From positions 16,296,979-16,360,978 of the forward strand of contig ML681971.1 of NCBI GenBank assembly GCA_007922195.1: 64,000 nucleotides of DNA, written 5' to 3'. Below, piece after piece: positions 35,235 through 46,804 of the stretch; within the stretch, counting starts at the first letter, position 1; the number at the start of each line of letters is the position of its first letter. Source of the DNA: Podocnemis expansa (taxonomy: Eukaryota; Chordata; Testudines; Podocnemididae). Position numbers and translations under genes: made by a program. The notes under the pieces are model-generated. The model searched no databases and was not told the DNA's origin. It saw only the letters and a program-made list of their open reading frames with translations.

Positions 35235-35439
35235 TCTTCGGGCCAGAAGAAGACCTTTTGAAGGTCTGCTCGAGGACGCCATACCAACCACCAAGGATCC
35301 AGAGACTCCCCTATTCACCAACAGACTGCCGGCTTCGCACCAGAATGGTGCAAGATTACAAAAGACTGATGGGTTCTCAAGACTGTTCAGGAGGGCTATT
35401 CCCTCCAATTTTCTTCATTACCCCCCCCCCCGGTTTTTC

Positions 35440-36332
35440 GTCCTTCCATGTGAGACCAGGCGCTTCTATGGGAGGAGGTCCAGGCACTGCTCCAGAAAGG
35501 GGCGGTGGAAGAGGTGCCCCACAGCTACAAGGGCGGGGGTTGCTACTCCTGCTATTTCCTGATTCCCAAGGCGAAAGGGGGCCTACTTCCCATTTTAGAT
35601 TTGAGGCGCCTCAACCAATTCCTCTGGAAGTGCCGGTTCCGCATGGTCTCTCTTGCCTCAATTGTTCCCTCTCTGGATCCAGGCGATTGGTACGCCACCC
35701 TCGATTTACAAGATGCGTATTTCCACATCGCGATCAACCCCAAAAACAGGAAGTTTTTACGTTTCGTGGTCGGGCAGAAACATCTGCAGTTCGTGGTCCT
35801 CCCGTTCAGCCTCTCAGCAGCTCCACGGGTGTTCACAAAATGCCTAGCAGTGGTAGCGGCCTTCCTCAGGAGGAGAGGGGTCACCCTCTTCCCATATCTG
35901 GATGATTGGTTAGTTGTGGGGTGGTCATCCCAGGAGGTCCGGTCCCACTTGACACTGATACAGTCCTTGTTCAATCGCTTGGGCCTATTTGTGAATGTGC
36001 AGAAATCAGTGCTCATTCCTGCGCAGAGAATAGAGTTTATAGGGGTGGTCCTCGACTCAATATCTGCAAGGGTGAGCCTTCTCACCGCCCGTTTTCAGAT
36101 GATCAAGCAGGCAGTGGATGCCTTAGCGAAATTTCCCCTGGTCTCGGCACGAGAATGCCTTCATTTGCTGGGCCTCATGGCAGCCTGCACGTCTGTGGTC
36201 GCCCACGCACGCCTCCGCATGCGCCCATTCCAACTGTGGCTGTTGAGTGTGTTTCATCCGGCAAGAGACAGTCTGGATGCAATGGTCACAGTGCCTGCGC
36301 CCATGCTGGCGTCCCTGCAGTGGTGGGGTTGA
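35440..36332 (+). pseudogene. DIRS-like copy 2 reverse transcriptase
   Basis: From EVQALLQKGAVEEVPHSY through CYFLIPKAKGGLLPILDLRR, LDLQDAYFHIAINPKNRKFL and VLPFSLSAAPRVFTKCLA to the active site FPYLDDWLVVG (about 35895), then IEFIGVVLDS and LLGLMAACTSVVAHARLRMR. The palm and fingers are complete in one frame from 35505 to a TGA at 36330-36332. Both catalytic Asp residues of YLDD and the Asp of LDLQDAYF are present. Upstream, a C run at 35419-35430 and a TAG shift the pre-RT part. This is the most intact enzyme domain in the window. Confidence 0.88.
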
Positions 36333-37000
36333 GAGTTCAGTCTCTGCTCAGGGATTCCATTCCGTCTCCCGCAACCGTCGGTCCACTTGACAACGGACGC
36401 TTTGGACTTAGGATGGGGGGGCGCATTTGGGCAACCTCAGGACTCAGGGTCTCTGGGAGAGTGGAGAGTCCCGCTTACATATCAACATCAAGGAGCTCAG
36501 GGCAGTTCGCCTGGCGTGTATGGTATTTCGAGAGCACCTACAGGGCCGAACAGTGTCTGTCTGGACAGACAACATCACAGCAATGTTTTATATCAACAAG
36601 CAGGGTGGCACCCACTAGAGGCAGCTTTGCCATGAAGCAATGGACCTGTGGGAGTTTTGTACTCGCCACAAGATTCACCCAGTGGCGTTGTACATACCAG
36701 GCCTCCAGAACTGTGTAGCGGACGAGCTCAGCAGGAGGTTCATGACTCACGCGTGGTCTCTCCACCCGGATGTGGTGTATTCTCTCTTCCAGAGGTGGGG
36801 CTATCCCCATCTGGACTTGTTCGCCTCACACAGCAACGCGAACTGCCAAGCGTTCTGCTCGTTCAGGGGACTCAGCCCCGGCTCGAGGGTGGATGCTTTC
36901 GAGCTCAACTTGGGTTGTTGTACGCATTCCCACCGACACCCCTAGTACCCAGGGTATTGCGGAAATTAAAGGACGAGCAGGCATAGGTCATACTGGTAGC
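36333..37000 (+). pseudogene. DIRS-like copy 2 RNase H
   Basis: After the TGA, LTTDALDLGWGG is read in the reverse transcriptase frame. A seven-G run at 36415-36421 then shifts the frame, and NIKELRAVRLAC, VWTDNITAMFYINKQGG, a TAG at 36616-36618 and CVADELSRRFMTHAW follow. The catalytic Asp (TTDA), Glu (KEL), Asp (TDN) and final Asp (ADE) positions are all present across the breaks. A further frame change lies near 36890, where LLYAFPPTPLVPRVLRKLK resumes. Confidence 0.82.
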
Positions 37001-38197
37001 CCTGGCGTGGCCGAGACAGCACTGGTTCTCGCCTCTCCTGAGGTTGTCGAGGCACAAGCCCATCGAGTTGCCCCTCAGGCCGGACCTGCTAGCCCAGGAC
37101 AGCGGGCGGCTTCTTCAGCCCAACTTGGAAGCGTTGCACCTCCACGGGTGGTACCTTCATGGTTGACGGGCAGCGAGCAGCTGTGCTCCTCCCCAGTAAG
37201 AGAGGTGCTATGTGGCAGCAGGAAGCCTGCCACAAGGGCTGCGTACACCGCCAAGTGACACAGGTTTGCACAGTGGGCTGCGGAAAGGGGGGAAGAGCCG
37301 ACTACGCTCTCCGTACAGCACACGCTGGACTACTTGTGGCACCTAAAATCAAGTGGACTAGCGCTGTCGTCCCTTAAGGTCCATCTGGCAGCGATTGCAG
37401 CCTTTCGCCGGGACCACGAGCTCTACTCGCTCTTCTCCCTCCCTATGGTGAAGAGATTCCTGAAAGGCCTGTCTAAGTTATACCTGACGGTGAAACCACC
37501 AGCGGCCCAGTGGGACTTGAACCTAGTCCTCTCCCATCTCGCAGGACCCCCATTCAAGCCTCTGGCAACTTGTTTGCTACTCTACCTCTCCTGGAAGGTG
37601 GCATTCCTGGTGGCTATTACGTCAGCCAGATGGGTATCAGAGCTGCAGGCCCTGGTCACAGATCCCCCATATACGCTATTTTTTAAGGACAAGGTGCAAT
37701 TGCGTCCCCACCCTTCCTTTCGGCCCAAGGTTGTGTCACACTTCCATATGAACCAGGACATTTGCCTGCCGGTGTTCTATCCTAAGCCCCACGAGTCAGA
37801 CGAGGAGCGGTGCCTCCACACGCTGGACGTGCGTAGGGCATTGGCCTTTTATATTGAAAGAACTAAACCATTTCGCAAGTTGCCCCAGCTCTTTGTGGTG
37901 GTTGCAAACACCAAGAGGGGCCAACCGGTGTCCACGCAATGGATAGCATCGTGGATAGCCGCCTGCATTAAGGACTGCTATAAGCTGGGAGGTATACACC
38001 CACCATGGGCGAATGCCCACTCAGCAAGGGCCCAGGCGGCGTTGGCCGCATTCCAGGTGGGAGGCCCAATCGCAGACATTTGCAGGGCGGCGACATGGTC
38101 CTCCCCACATACCTTTGCACGACACTACGCCATCTCCCACCAAGCACAGCAGGACACGGCAGTGGGACGGGCAGTTCTGCAATCCGTATGCCTGTGA
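37001..38197 (+). pseudogene. DIRS-like copy 2 tyrosine recombinase
   Basis: The core-binding part begins about REVLCGSRKPATRAAYTAK and is interrupted by TGA at 37256-37258 (KxHRFAQW, where Trp is expected). The frame then stays open to 38197. The catalytic region has TSARWVSELQAL near 37622, where the Arg directly before VSEL is replaced by Trp (TGG at 37631-37633). HSARAQAALAAF (His-x-x-Arg), the Trp of AATWSSPHTF and the nucleophile Tyr in FARHYAIS are kept. In the copy at 1335 the equivalent block reads RRISEI. The recombinase would insert the circular DNA; the Arg substitution and the stop both predict inactivity. Confidence 0.87.
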
Positions 38198-38221
38198 TGT
38201 CTCCCACCTCCGAGGTAAGGC

Positions 38222-38330
38222 TAGATACTCACCTAAAGGGGAATGGCCAGGAGCAGCACTCGAAGAAGAAGAAGAAGAGGTTGGTTACCACTAACCGGTG
38301 TTCATCGAGAGGTGTGCTCCTGGCCATTCC
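38222..38330 (+). repeat. Internal complementary region of DIRS-like copy 2
   Basis: CCTAAAGGGGAATGGCCAGG to the AAGAAGAAG run is the complement of the left end (33234-33275). After a short spacer, AACCGGTGTTCATCGAGAGG and the following bases are the complement of the right end (38500-38545). It therefore reads as a left-end/right-end junction. Confidence 0.88.
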
Positions 38331-38362
38331 ATTCCCTCCCACCTCCCCTCAGACAGTCGGGG

Positions 38363-38550
38363 TAGAAGGAACTGAGGAGGGAGTGGCCGGCTGTGGCTAT
38401 ATAGGGAGTGGCGGCAGCGCCACTCCAGGGGGCGCTACGGCCGGCCCTACGGGTACTCTAGGGGAAAAGTTTTCTGGCGTGCCGTGCACGTGGCGTGCAG
38501 ACACCTAAAGGGGAATGGCCAGGAGCACGCCTCTTGAAGAACACCGGTTA
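38363..38550 (+). repeat. Right inverted terminal repeat of DIRS-like copy 2
   Basis: Reverse complement of the left repeat, ending CTTGAAGAACACCGGTTACT. Confidence 0.87.
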
Positions 38551-38589
38551 CTGGTAAGCAGCCTTTTCTTTTTGCCTCTCCTGGGAGTA

Positions 38590-38775
38590 GTCAGAGCGTG
38601 GAAATGGGAGCTGGGATGCCTGGATTGTAATCCTGGTTCTAGAAGTGTGTGTTTATGGTTAGAGCATTGTCACTAGGAGCTAGAGCTCCTGGCTTTTAAT
38701 TTCATCTCTGTAAGTGTGAAGGTTGCTGTGAGTCCAGACTCCTGGGTTACATTTGTTCAAGTGTATTTGTTAGAG
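38590..38775 (+). mobile_element. Possible MIR/CORE-SINE fragments
   Basis: Phrases such as GGAGCTGGGATGCCTGG, TAATCCTGGTTCTAG and CCAGACTCCTGGGTTAC resemble the middle of MIR elements. Highly diverged. Confidence 0.35.
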
Positions 38776-40136
38776 TGGGGCGGGGGTGGCTCGTGAGTGT
38801 TGGAAAACTTTGTCCTATTCCTGTGTCTGCCACGGATTTACTATCCAGCCTTTGTCAAATGACATGGCAACAGAAGCTGTGGAGGAGTTGAAAGCTGTGG
38901 GGATTTGACCTCTGGATACGTAATGAGATAAGGGTATCTCATTAAAGGCAGCCTGCTATCTTTAGTTATTTATTTAGATGACTGGGGAGAACTAACGCAC
39001 ATGAGAATTGGTATAGAAGTATGCTGTAAAGCATGTATGAGAACATCCTGAATTACTCCACTCTGTATGAATTAAACATGTTGCTGGGATTGAAATAGTA
39101 AAATGAGATTTTTTTTAAATGAAGTGAAGATATACAAGGAGGCTATTCCAGATTAGGACACTGCAAAGAAGGGGGTTCTTCTACCCATAGTTGAGAAAGC
39201 AGCTGAGGGGCCAGAGAGGATTTGGTGGCTGGGTAGGGGTGTGGTGTTCCCACTGCATTTGAATTTCTCCCCTACAGCAATGTCCATCTGGATTTACCTA
39301 ATGGTTCTTGTGCAGTAACCAAGCCATGGAATGCCCATTTATCATCACCATTGCTTACCATCCTTTATTGTCTCCTTGAGCAATTTTGGGTCCAATTCTG
39401 CAAGCTGCCCCTGGTGGGAAGACATGTACAGCCCCCTGGGGCTCTGTGAAGGTGCAGAAGTCTCCTTGCATGCATCATATTGCAGGCTTGAGACGCAGAT
39501 TACATACAAATGCTTCTGAGCAAGGGCTGGATTCTCCTGTGGATTTGCCCAGCACCTTGTGTAATGAGGCCCTGATGCTGACTGAGACCTCTGAATATTA
39601 CTGCAATCAAATAGTAAAAAGTAATGAGCTTTAATCATAAAATAAATTCTAATTTAATAAATTGGCTACCAGTCTGGACTGCTTTTAACCTGAGCAAGTA
39701 ACCTCTAAACTACAACTTTATTACTGAGCGCCAACCTGTTCTGGGAATTGCATAGGCACAGCATTGCTTTAAAGCCCTGCTAACTCTTAAGGTTGTGAAT
39801 TTCAGACCCTGAGTATAGCACGTCAGCTAGAATTTATTCTGGTTTTATGGTAACATCTAGCAGTGTCTCAAAGCAACCCTCAGGCAAGAATACAGTACTC
39901 TTGTGGATGGTGAGGACAAAGGTGGCAAGCGTTATAACTGGGTATAAAGCACTGGACTGAACCTGTTTTACTAACAGAGAAATGTAGAGCAGAATGCAGA
40001 AGATATTTCTTTGACCTTTTCCAAAAGGGGCAATGAGCCCTGGTTATGTAGTTCTTACAGTGACATTTAGAGGGGCCTGTGCGCTATGTTACTCCCACCA
40101 CTGTCTGTCCCAGCAGGGAATCCCCACCCAGCCTGG
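38776..40136. other. Unannotated intergenic DNA
   Basis: Nothing recognised. Confidence 0.4.
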
Positions 40137-40227
40137 AGACTTGTGGCACTTTTAAAGACTAGCACTGGCACCAGCTTCTTTCTTTAGTTTGCTGAACAGC
40201 TCTAACACAGCTCCCCTCTGGTAGCCA
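40137..40227 (-). mobile_element. GTGTTAG-type repeat fragment
   Basis: The complement reads CCAGAGGGGAGCTGTGTTAG, as at 63638-63657. CTTGTGGCACTTTTAAAGAC on the + strand supplies the other arm, so this is again an inverted arrangement. Confidence 0.55.
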
Positions 40228-41384
40228 CGTGAGTGGGTTGCTTGTGTTTGAACCCCAGCAATGGAGGAATGGAGCTGCTTGGAGAGCCAAATGAGTGCTG
40301 GTCAGCCAGTCATCAAGGGCAGCTGAGCCTCCTCAGGCTTAGATCCTTGTACAGAAATTCAGGTCACTCAAATCAGAGACAGAGACCAATATTGTCTGTG
40401 CTACTGTTTAAGGAGTCAGAAAGCATGAAGGAATCGTGGTGAGGGGTAGCATTGTGTTTAGTTTCTGCCTCTGAAGCCTCAGGGAGCTGTTTGACTTGGA
40501 CCTCCTGGGAAACCGCTCTCTAGCTATGGGGTCTCACATGTGGGTAGATCTTTTACTCCTTCCTGGATGCTTTCGGAAGGCTTCTGTTTAAAGGTGTCAT
40601 TTGCCCAAGCCCCCCCAACGTGGTGACACGCACACCTCACTGTGGCCCCACAGTGTTGGCAGCAGGTAGGTAGGTGATTTTGTTCTTTTAATAATACACT
40701 AATGTGAGTTTTGTTGGCTCCTTAAATCTTAACTGCTGCTAATAGCAATGCACTTTGTCCTGTTGGTTGTCATGCATCTTTGTAATGGTTAAAAGTATAT
40801 AGCTGATTTTCGTCCTTGTCAGGTCATTGCCAGTCATTTGACTCTGTAGCTGCTCTCTATAACTTAAACGTAATTGGCCATGAGATGCTGAACTATCTGA
40901 GAGAGGACAGTGGTTTCCCCAGAGCAACATACACTTATGTAGAGAGAGAAGAGACTTTTTTTTTTTTTTGGAGCCAGTTTAACTCTTTCCCCCCCTATTT
41001 TTAAAAAAATTGGCTTGACTAAATCCATTTGTGACGACAAAGTGATGATCTCTCATAACTCAATGTCTGGAGCAGCCATGGTTGTGGAACTCCTGATACT
41101 GTTTGTTTTTGTATGAAAGAGAATGGTTCTTGAAACCTGCTTTGTGAAATCAGTAATGGTTTCAAGGCCATTTTCATAGTGCCACCATGTGGTGGCCAAA
41201 AGGCAAATCTTTGCCAGTGGGTCTCCAAGCATAAACTAAAGCAAACATGCCTAGAAGTCAGTCAGCTCTGAATGTTCCCAAGAAGCACTTTAGATCCAGA
41301 CTCTAGGCAAAACTGGAGCTTCCTTGGCAATCATGTTTAATCAGTATTAAACAGGGCATTAAAATTTGGCCAGAGACTGTGTAG
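40228..41384. other. Unannotated intergenic DNA
   Basis: A T run lies at about 40956-40968. Nothing else recognised. Confidence 0.4.
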
Positions 41385-41540
41385 CCTGGGAGAGCCAGGT
41401 TCTGTTCCTGCTCTGCCACAGGTTTCCTGCACTGGCTTGGGCAAGTCCTTCACAGGGCTAAAAGCACTGCCCTAACAGAGGTGCTGGGGCGGATCAGTCC
41501 ATTAATGATTGTGAGGTGCTACAATAATGGGGGCTTTACT
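41385..41540 (+). mobile_element. MIR/CORE-SINE fragment
   Basis: GAGCCAGGTTCTGTTCCTGC, CTCTGCCACAGG and CTTGGGCAAGTCCTTCAC, followed by GAGGTGCTACAATAATGG, match the MIR order. Confidence 0.65.
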
Positions 41541-41980
41541 TTAGAAAGGGGAAAGGACTTGAGGGATTTTTTTCCTGCCCCAGAAAAACCCTATTAAACA
41601 GCAAATGTAAGAGACAGAAGTGGGAAGGTGGCATTTCTGCTCCAGTGTGGCCTCTTGTGAGCGGTCTCTCTAATAGAACAGTCTCAGATTACAATAAAAT
41701 GAAGTTCTGGCACAAAAGGAAACCAATAGCTACATTTTAAGTCTGCTCTATACATGAGGGACTATAAATTGCTTGTAGAGTGCATTGTGTTTGCTAAACA
41801 AATTAGGAGAAAAATCAGGAGGCAAAATGTCTTATACAAGCTGCATATGTTTGTTTTTAATACAACTAAAAAAACAAAATCATTCACCTCCCAGAACACT
41901 CATGTGGGGGGGGGGGGAAGAATGTTGGCCATGGTACAATGAATCCTAAAGCTGCGTTTAAGTCTATATCCTAGCTAGAA
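41541..41980. other. Unannotated intergenic DNA
   Basis: A G run lies at about 41907-41918. Nothing else recognised. Confidence 0.4.
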
Positions 41981-42271
41981 CAAGTGTTTCTCAGCTGTGA
42001 GCTATACACCTGGGACTCTGAAAAGGCAATCAGGGGATTGCAAGGGCTCTAAACCTTCATTTTGATCTAAAGCAAAGAAAATCTCACCCCGCCACCCCTT
42101 ACCCTGTTATTCTTCATGGTCAACTGTTCTGTCAGCTTCTCAACACACAGACAAATTATATAGGTTTATCATTGTTACATAGTATTTACTCTTTCATAGT
42201 AAATATAAATGGGTTGTGGAAAAATGATTTCAAATAAGAGGTTGCCAACCAGAAAAGGTTGAGGAACACTG
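41981..42271. mobile_element. Candidate short hAT element
   Basis: The left end CAAGTGTTTCTCAGC and the right end TTGAGGAACACTG are inverted repeats of the CAGTGTTTCTCAA type. Flanks AGCTAGAA and GTCCAGAA match at five of eight positions, a possible degraded duplication. Confidence 0.45.
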
Positions 42272-43089
42272 GTCCAGAAGAAGCTGTCATTTGTATCTAA
42301 TCAGCTGCTTTGGTTTTGTGCTTTTCCCAGCGGGTGCAATTCCAAGTTCCTCACAAAAACCATCAGCTCAGCAGAGGAATTGTGAGCTTGTGAAACATGA
42401 TTGCATCTAACAAAAAAGGGATGAATTGAAAGCCTTGCTAACAGCTTTCTGCAAAAGGTGACAATCCTAAAGTATTGGCTGGGCAATTACCCACTCAGAC
42501 GCTTTCTGTCTCGCTGTGAATGTGACGCTAACTTTATACCCTCACTACAATTAATCTCATATCACTTGGGGCACACTCAAGTGCTATTTGAGTGATGCAG
42601 TGGGAACTGGACAGCACAGCCAACCACTGTTAATTGTCTTAGTTTTCTCTCTCTTTTGTTTAATCCCAGCAAAAAAGACTTCCCAAAAGTGGTATTGATC
42701 TCTAGCACCAAGTTTCCACTCAGTTATTAACAATACTTGGTGCAGCACTTCCTTATCTTCAAAGAATGCCTCAAATCTGCTGATTCCTTATAGCAGCTTG
42801 AGAGGCAGGGAAGCTAACAAGTAGCCCTCTGTAGGAAATCTAGCACTAAGCTGTGCACAGGCAGCATTGCTGGGGGGGGGGGGGGGCTGTAAAGCCAATG
42901 GAATTTGTCACAGATGTCTGTCTCAAAGCCAGAGAGAGGCTTTTATTTGTATTCCTACTGTGATAACCCCAAGAGAGGGTTTTAAGAGGGTGGGTGGGAA
43001 TTTAGGCTACTACTACCTTTGGGTCAGTCTGCATTGTTTCCAGTTTCTTGTTCTCTAAGGGTTGTACTATTCCGTATCCTTGACAAAAG
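42272..43089. other. Unannotated intergenic DNA
   Basis: A G run lies at about 42871-42886. Nothing else recognised. Confidence 0.4.
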
Positions 43090-43265
43090 CAGGTAGCGTG
43101 GCTGGAGCACCAGACTGGGACTCAGGGGCCTTGGGTGACTTCATTGCTCTTTTCCTCAATTTTCCATCTGCGTATAGGTTAAAAGAGAAAAACAAAAACA
43201 CCTGATGTCCATTTGTGTAGTATTTAAGACTTACTCCAGAAGAGTGCTATATAAGAACTAGGACA
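43090..43265 (+). mobile_element. MIR/CORE-SINE copy
   Basis: GGAGCACCAGACTGGGACTC, CCTTGGGTGACTTCATTG, CAATTTTCCATCTG and AGAGTGCTATATAAGAAC follow the full MIR order from A-box side to the 3' end. Confidence 0.75.
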
Positions 43266-45977
43266 GGAGTCTGTTTCTCTGGGCCTGTAGGCCTGTGTTT
43301 ACCTCTCTGATCTACATTCCTGTAAGCCAGTTCTGAGTGGCCCTCACTGGCTCAAATGGGTGGAAAGGGGCTCCCATTTGCATGAGTACACATAGGTGCT
43401 CAGCATGACAGGAACCGTTCAGTTTGGTTGGCATTGGGTAGAAATGACTTTGATGTTAAATGCAGGCTCGTGCAGTGTTGCGCCTATCACTGTATGAACA
43501 AATGGCAGCAGAACTGTGTTTAGGCTGTTCCGATGAATGAATCGCTCTGATCTGAACTAACCTCAGAAAGAATGCTCTCGAATGCCAGGAAGTTATGAAA
43601 GTAGCATGGGGTGGTGGGTGGGGTCCTGGCTTAGCTGTACTAGTTCTTTCTGAGAGTTGTCTTTGGGCTTTGACTGACTCTCTTCCCACTGTCCAAAGAT
43701 AGAATTAATAGGATTTCACCAGCAAAGTCTCCTGTCACCAGAGGGTTTTCCCGTGACCTGAGAGCTGAAACCAGTGAAAGTGAACGCACTGGAAAACCTT
43801 ATGTGCTCAGCAGGAGACAATGGAGTGACACTGCCACTACTAGTACAGTCAGTAGGGGAAGAAGAAGGAAGAGGTGATGAAAATAGCCCCACCTACTTGT
43901 GAGTGGAGCAGGTTCTACTCATGATTTTGAATTTATCAGTTCTGGTAACACTGTTGTCCCAAATTAGTGCTGAGTTACTTCCTTACTTTTTAAAAAGGGT
44001 TTGCTATATACACTCAGACTCTTGTGTTTGTCAGAGGAGAAGTATTCTCTTTTGGGCAATAGTATGCAACTTCCCAGGTGACTGGGTGGGGGCTTGATCC
44101 GTTTTGGTGTTGCACCATTGACCAAAAAAACCTAGATATAGAATGCAATCTTTGTGTCTGGCAGAAGGGCTACACTCCTATGGGACTGGTGGCGTGGAGG
44201 GAGGGGGGTGACTGTGTTCCTATAGGGCAGCGGGACCTGTTGTCTGAGTGTACATCCCTGGTGTGACAAAGTTGTAGGAGTGGGGGAACGTTGGCTGTGT
44301 TTATGGAAGGCTGATGTTTGCACCTAGATTGGGGGAAGGGGGGGGTGCCTCCACCTGTGCCCATAGTAAGGTAGTGTGGCTGTCCTCGGGAGAGAGAGAG
44401 GAATGATAGGCAGATAAGCCTAGTATTTTAAACAGAAGTGATAAATTGTCTGATTTCTCATCAAAGGGATATTGCTGGATAATTATCAGTGTTTAATTGT
44501 GGCCATAAATAAAAACCTCTTACCGGGATTTTCTTTTTAAAATTGCTTTGAGGAGAGATGATTTTGCGCTGAATAAAAAAAATTGGTTCTAAAGAATATG
44601 CTAATTGCTTTTTATTGAAGAAGTTTCTGCAATAGACAGCAGGAGATCCAGAATCAAACACAAAATTTTCTGTGTATGGGACTTTTGTCTGTTGGTTCTA
44701 CCATTTATTTTACGTTTCCACAGGAAGTATGTGCTATTGCAAGAACACACTTAAGAGAATAACATGAAACCACGTGAACAACTGTGTGCATAAGTTTTGT
44801 GTGTAGGAATATGGACCTCTATTTTTGTCATGCATTTCCATTTTCTGCTTGTGATATGCAGGACTCGTTCTGTCCTATTTCAGTTAGAGTAACAGTATTT
44901 TAGAAAGTCCAGAGAGAGAGAGAGCTAGAAAAAATTAGTAGCTATGTTACTTGTGTTTTAGTGTTGCCAAGGAATGCCAAGCAGCATTCAGCCCCCACTT
45001 ACAGTAAGCAGTGAACTCAAGGTGGGGGGGAGGGGGGCCTCAGCGTTTTCAGCACCTTGCAGGATTGCGCCCAGCTGTGAAGTTTAGATCCAGATCCATG
45101 CTGCCCTGGAGTCTGTGGGGAGGGCCTGGGGTTTCAGCTGTACAGTTTTGATTCCAGCCTCTGCGTCTATACAATGAATAGCTGTGAGTTGCAACTAGGA
45201 TGACAAATAGCTGCGTATTCATGATTGCAGGCCCAGCAGCACTTCTGTGCTTTCTCTGGGTGCACCCTCATGTATCTGGTCTCATGCCTTTGCTTCTCCT
45301 GGCCTGAATGCCACTGATGTGACTCCCACTCAGGCAGGGCACTGCAGTCTAGGTCCTAGTCTAGCAAATGTCCTTACCCAGCAGGCTTCACTGTATGTGA
45401 ACATCTGCCATTTTTCTCTTTGGAAGTCTCGGATCATTGCTATCCAGCAACAACCCAGCCTTCTTAAAACCACGGCACTGTTTGTTTTCCAGAGTAGGAA
45501 CAAGCATTAGGAGAGGAGTTTAGCACAAAAACAATCTCTACATATGGGTATCTTACCTACAGGCTTACCATCCCCTGATGGCAAGCCTAACATATTCAGA
45601 TACCCCAGTGGTGCCTTCATCATAGTTCCCCTCTTAAGAGAAACCCTTTTTATACTGCAGTCATTCTTCTGTTCTTCTGGATGAATCTAGTTTTGCAAGT
45701 TAGCTGGGGATATGGAAATACCTTCAAAGCTAAAGGTCAGCGTCCCTTAGGAACCCTTGAGTGTTTGCTGAAGGATATCGTACCATCAACTCTTCTTGGC
45801 CATTCCTGCTTGTTCTATCTTACAAGCCTCATTAACGTAAATTAATAGAATCATAGTGTAAACATTCCCAAACCAGGTCAACAGACAGAAGTCATCCATT
45901 ATTACAGCTCAGTTCCATTGCAGCCTGTGATGGAAAATTGCTGCCTTACCTATACCCCTGTCCTTTCGTTTAAATAA
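43266..45977. other. Unannotated intergenic DNA
   Basis: G runs at about 44338-44345 and 45024-45037, and an AG repeat near 44913. No gene or repeat could be supported. Confidence 0.4.
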
Positions 45978-46137
45978 GGCCTTGTACACAATAGCGAGTT
46001 ATAGCGCAATAAGCCAACACCATCCACACTAGAAAAACCCCTTGTAGCTGTAGAAGTGCCCTCTTATTCCACAATAATAAAACTGCATGAGCGAGAATAA
46101 GAGTTATTGTGCTACAATGTCTTTGTGAACAGAGCTG
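45978..46137. mobile_element. Short MITE with TAA flanks
   Basis: The left GGCCTTGTACACAATAGC and the right end (complement CAGCTCTGTTCACAAAGAC) are roughly inverted and resemble the ends of the TTTCGAAA MITEs. TAA is on both sides (45975-45977, 46138-46140). The interior has GCGAGAATAAGAG and GCGAGTTATAGCG arms. Confidence 0.45.
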
Positions 46138-46140
46138 TAA

Positions 46141-46796
46141 ATTTGTTGCATGCTAACTGGGCTCCAGAAAAGTCCCTGAGTGCCAATCAAGGCCACTCCG
46201 GGACACCTGAGCTGTCCTACTTGTCAATTTCCCAGTGCTAACAGAGCAGGGAAATTGACAATCGTGGATTCTCGGTTAGAGCAGGGAAATTGACATGCGG
46301 GCTGCCAGGGACTGAAACCTCAGTAGCTTCAGCCTGCTTTCTTCTGGGGACCCTGGTCCTGGCAGCAGGGCAGACACCCGCCAGGGTTCCCAGGTTTCCC
46401 AGCCACTCTGCAGCTGTAGTTGCCAGGGCTCCTGGGACTCCAGCAGCAGGGCAGACAAGTGCTGGGTTCCGTGATGGCTGGAGCCATGAAGCTGCTGGGG
46501 TCTTGGGGAACCCCGGTGGCTGGAACTACAATTTCATACAATTAATTATTGTTTATACTGCTGTATATACTGTTAAGTACAATATTACAATTCATTATTT
46601 TACAATGATATGGTAAAAATGAGAAGGTATGCAAGTTTTCAGTGCCAGCATGCTATGAGAGTTTTGTATTTTTATGTCTGATTTTATAAGCAAGTAGTTA
46701 TAAGTGAGGTGAAACTTGGAGGTATGCAAGACAAATCAGACTCCTGAAAGAGATACAGATTTCTGGAAAGGTTGAACACCATTGCTTTAGACCTTA
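46141..46796. other. Intergenic DNA with short GC-rich tandem phrases
   Basis: CAGGGAAATTGACA occurs twice (about 46246 and 46282), and the GC-rich stretch 46300-46520 contains repeated GCAGCAGGGCAGACA. This may be a transposon relic; not assigned. Confidence 0.35.
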
Positions 46797-46804
46797 AAGA
46801 GAAT

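Larger units (their letters stand above)
33230..38550 (+). mobile_element. DIRS-like tyrosine-recombinase retrotransposon, copy 2
   Basis: The layout is the same as the copy at 1335-7313 but the sequence is clearly a different family and better preserved. Left repeat 33230-33411 and right repeat 38363-38545 are inverted, with about 180 bp nearly matching (for example CTCCTGGCCATTCCCCTTTA). The internal complementary region is at 38222-38330. Coding order is gag, reverse transcriptase with intact YLDD, RNase H and tyrosine recombinase. A few frameshifts, several stops and a gag deletion inactivate it. It is GC-richer than its surroundings. Confidence 0.92.
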
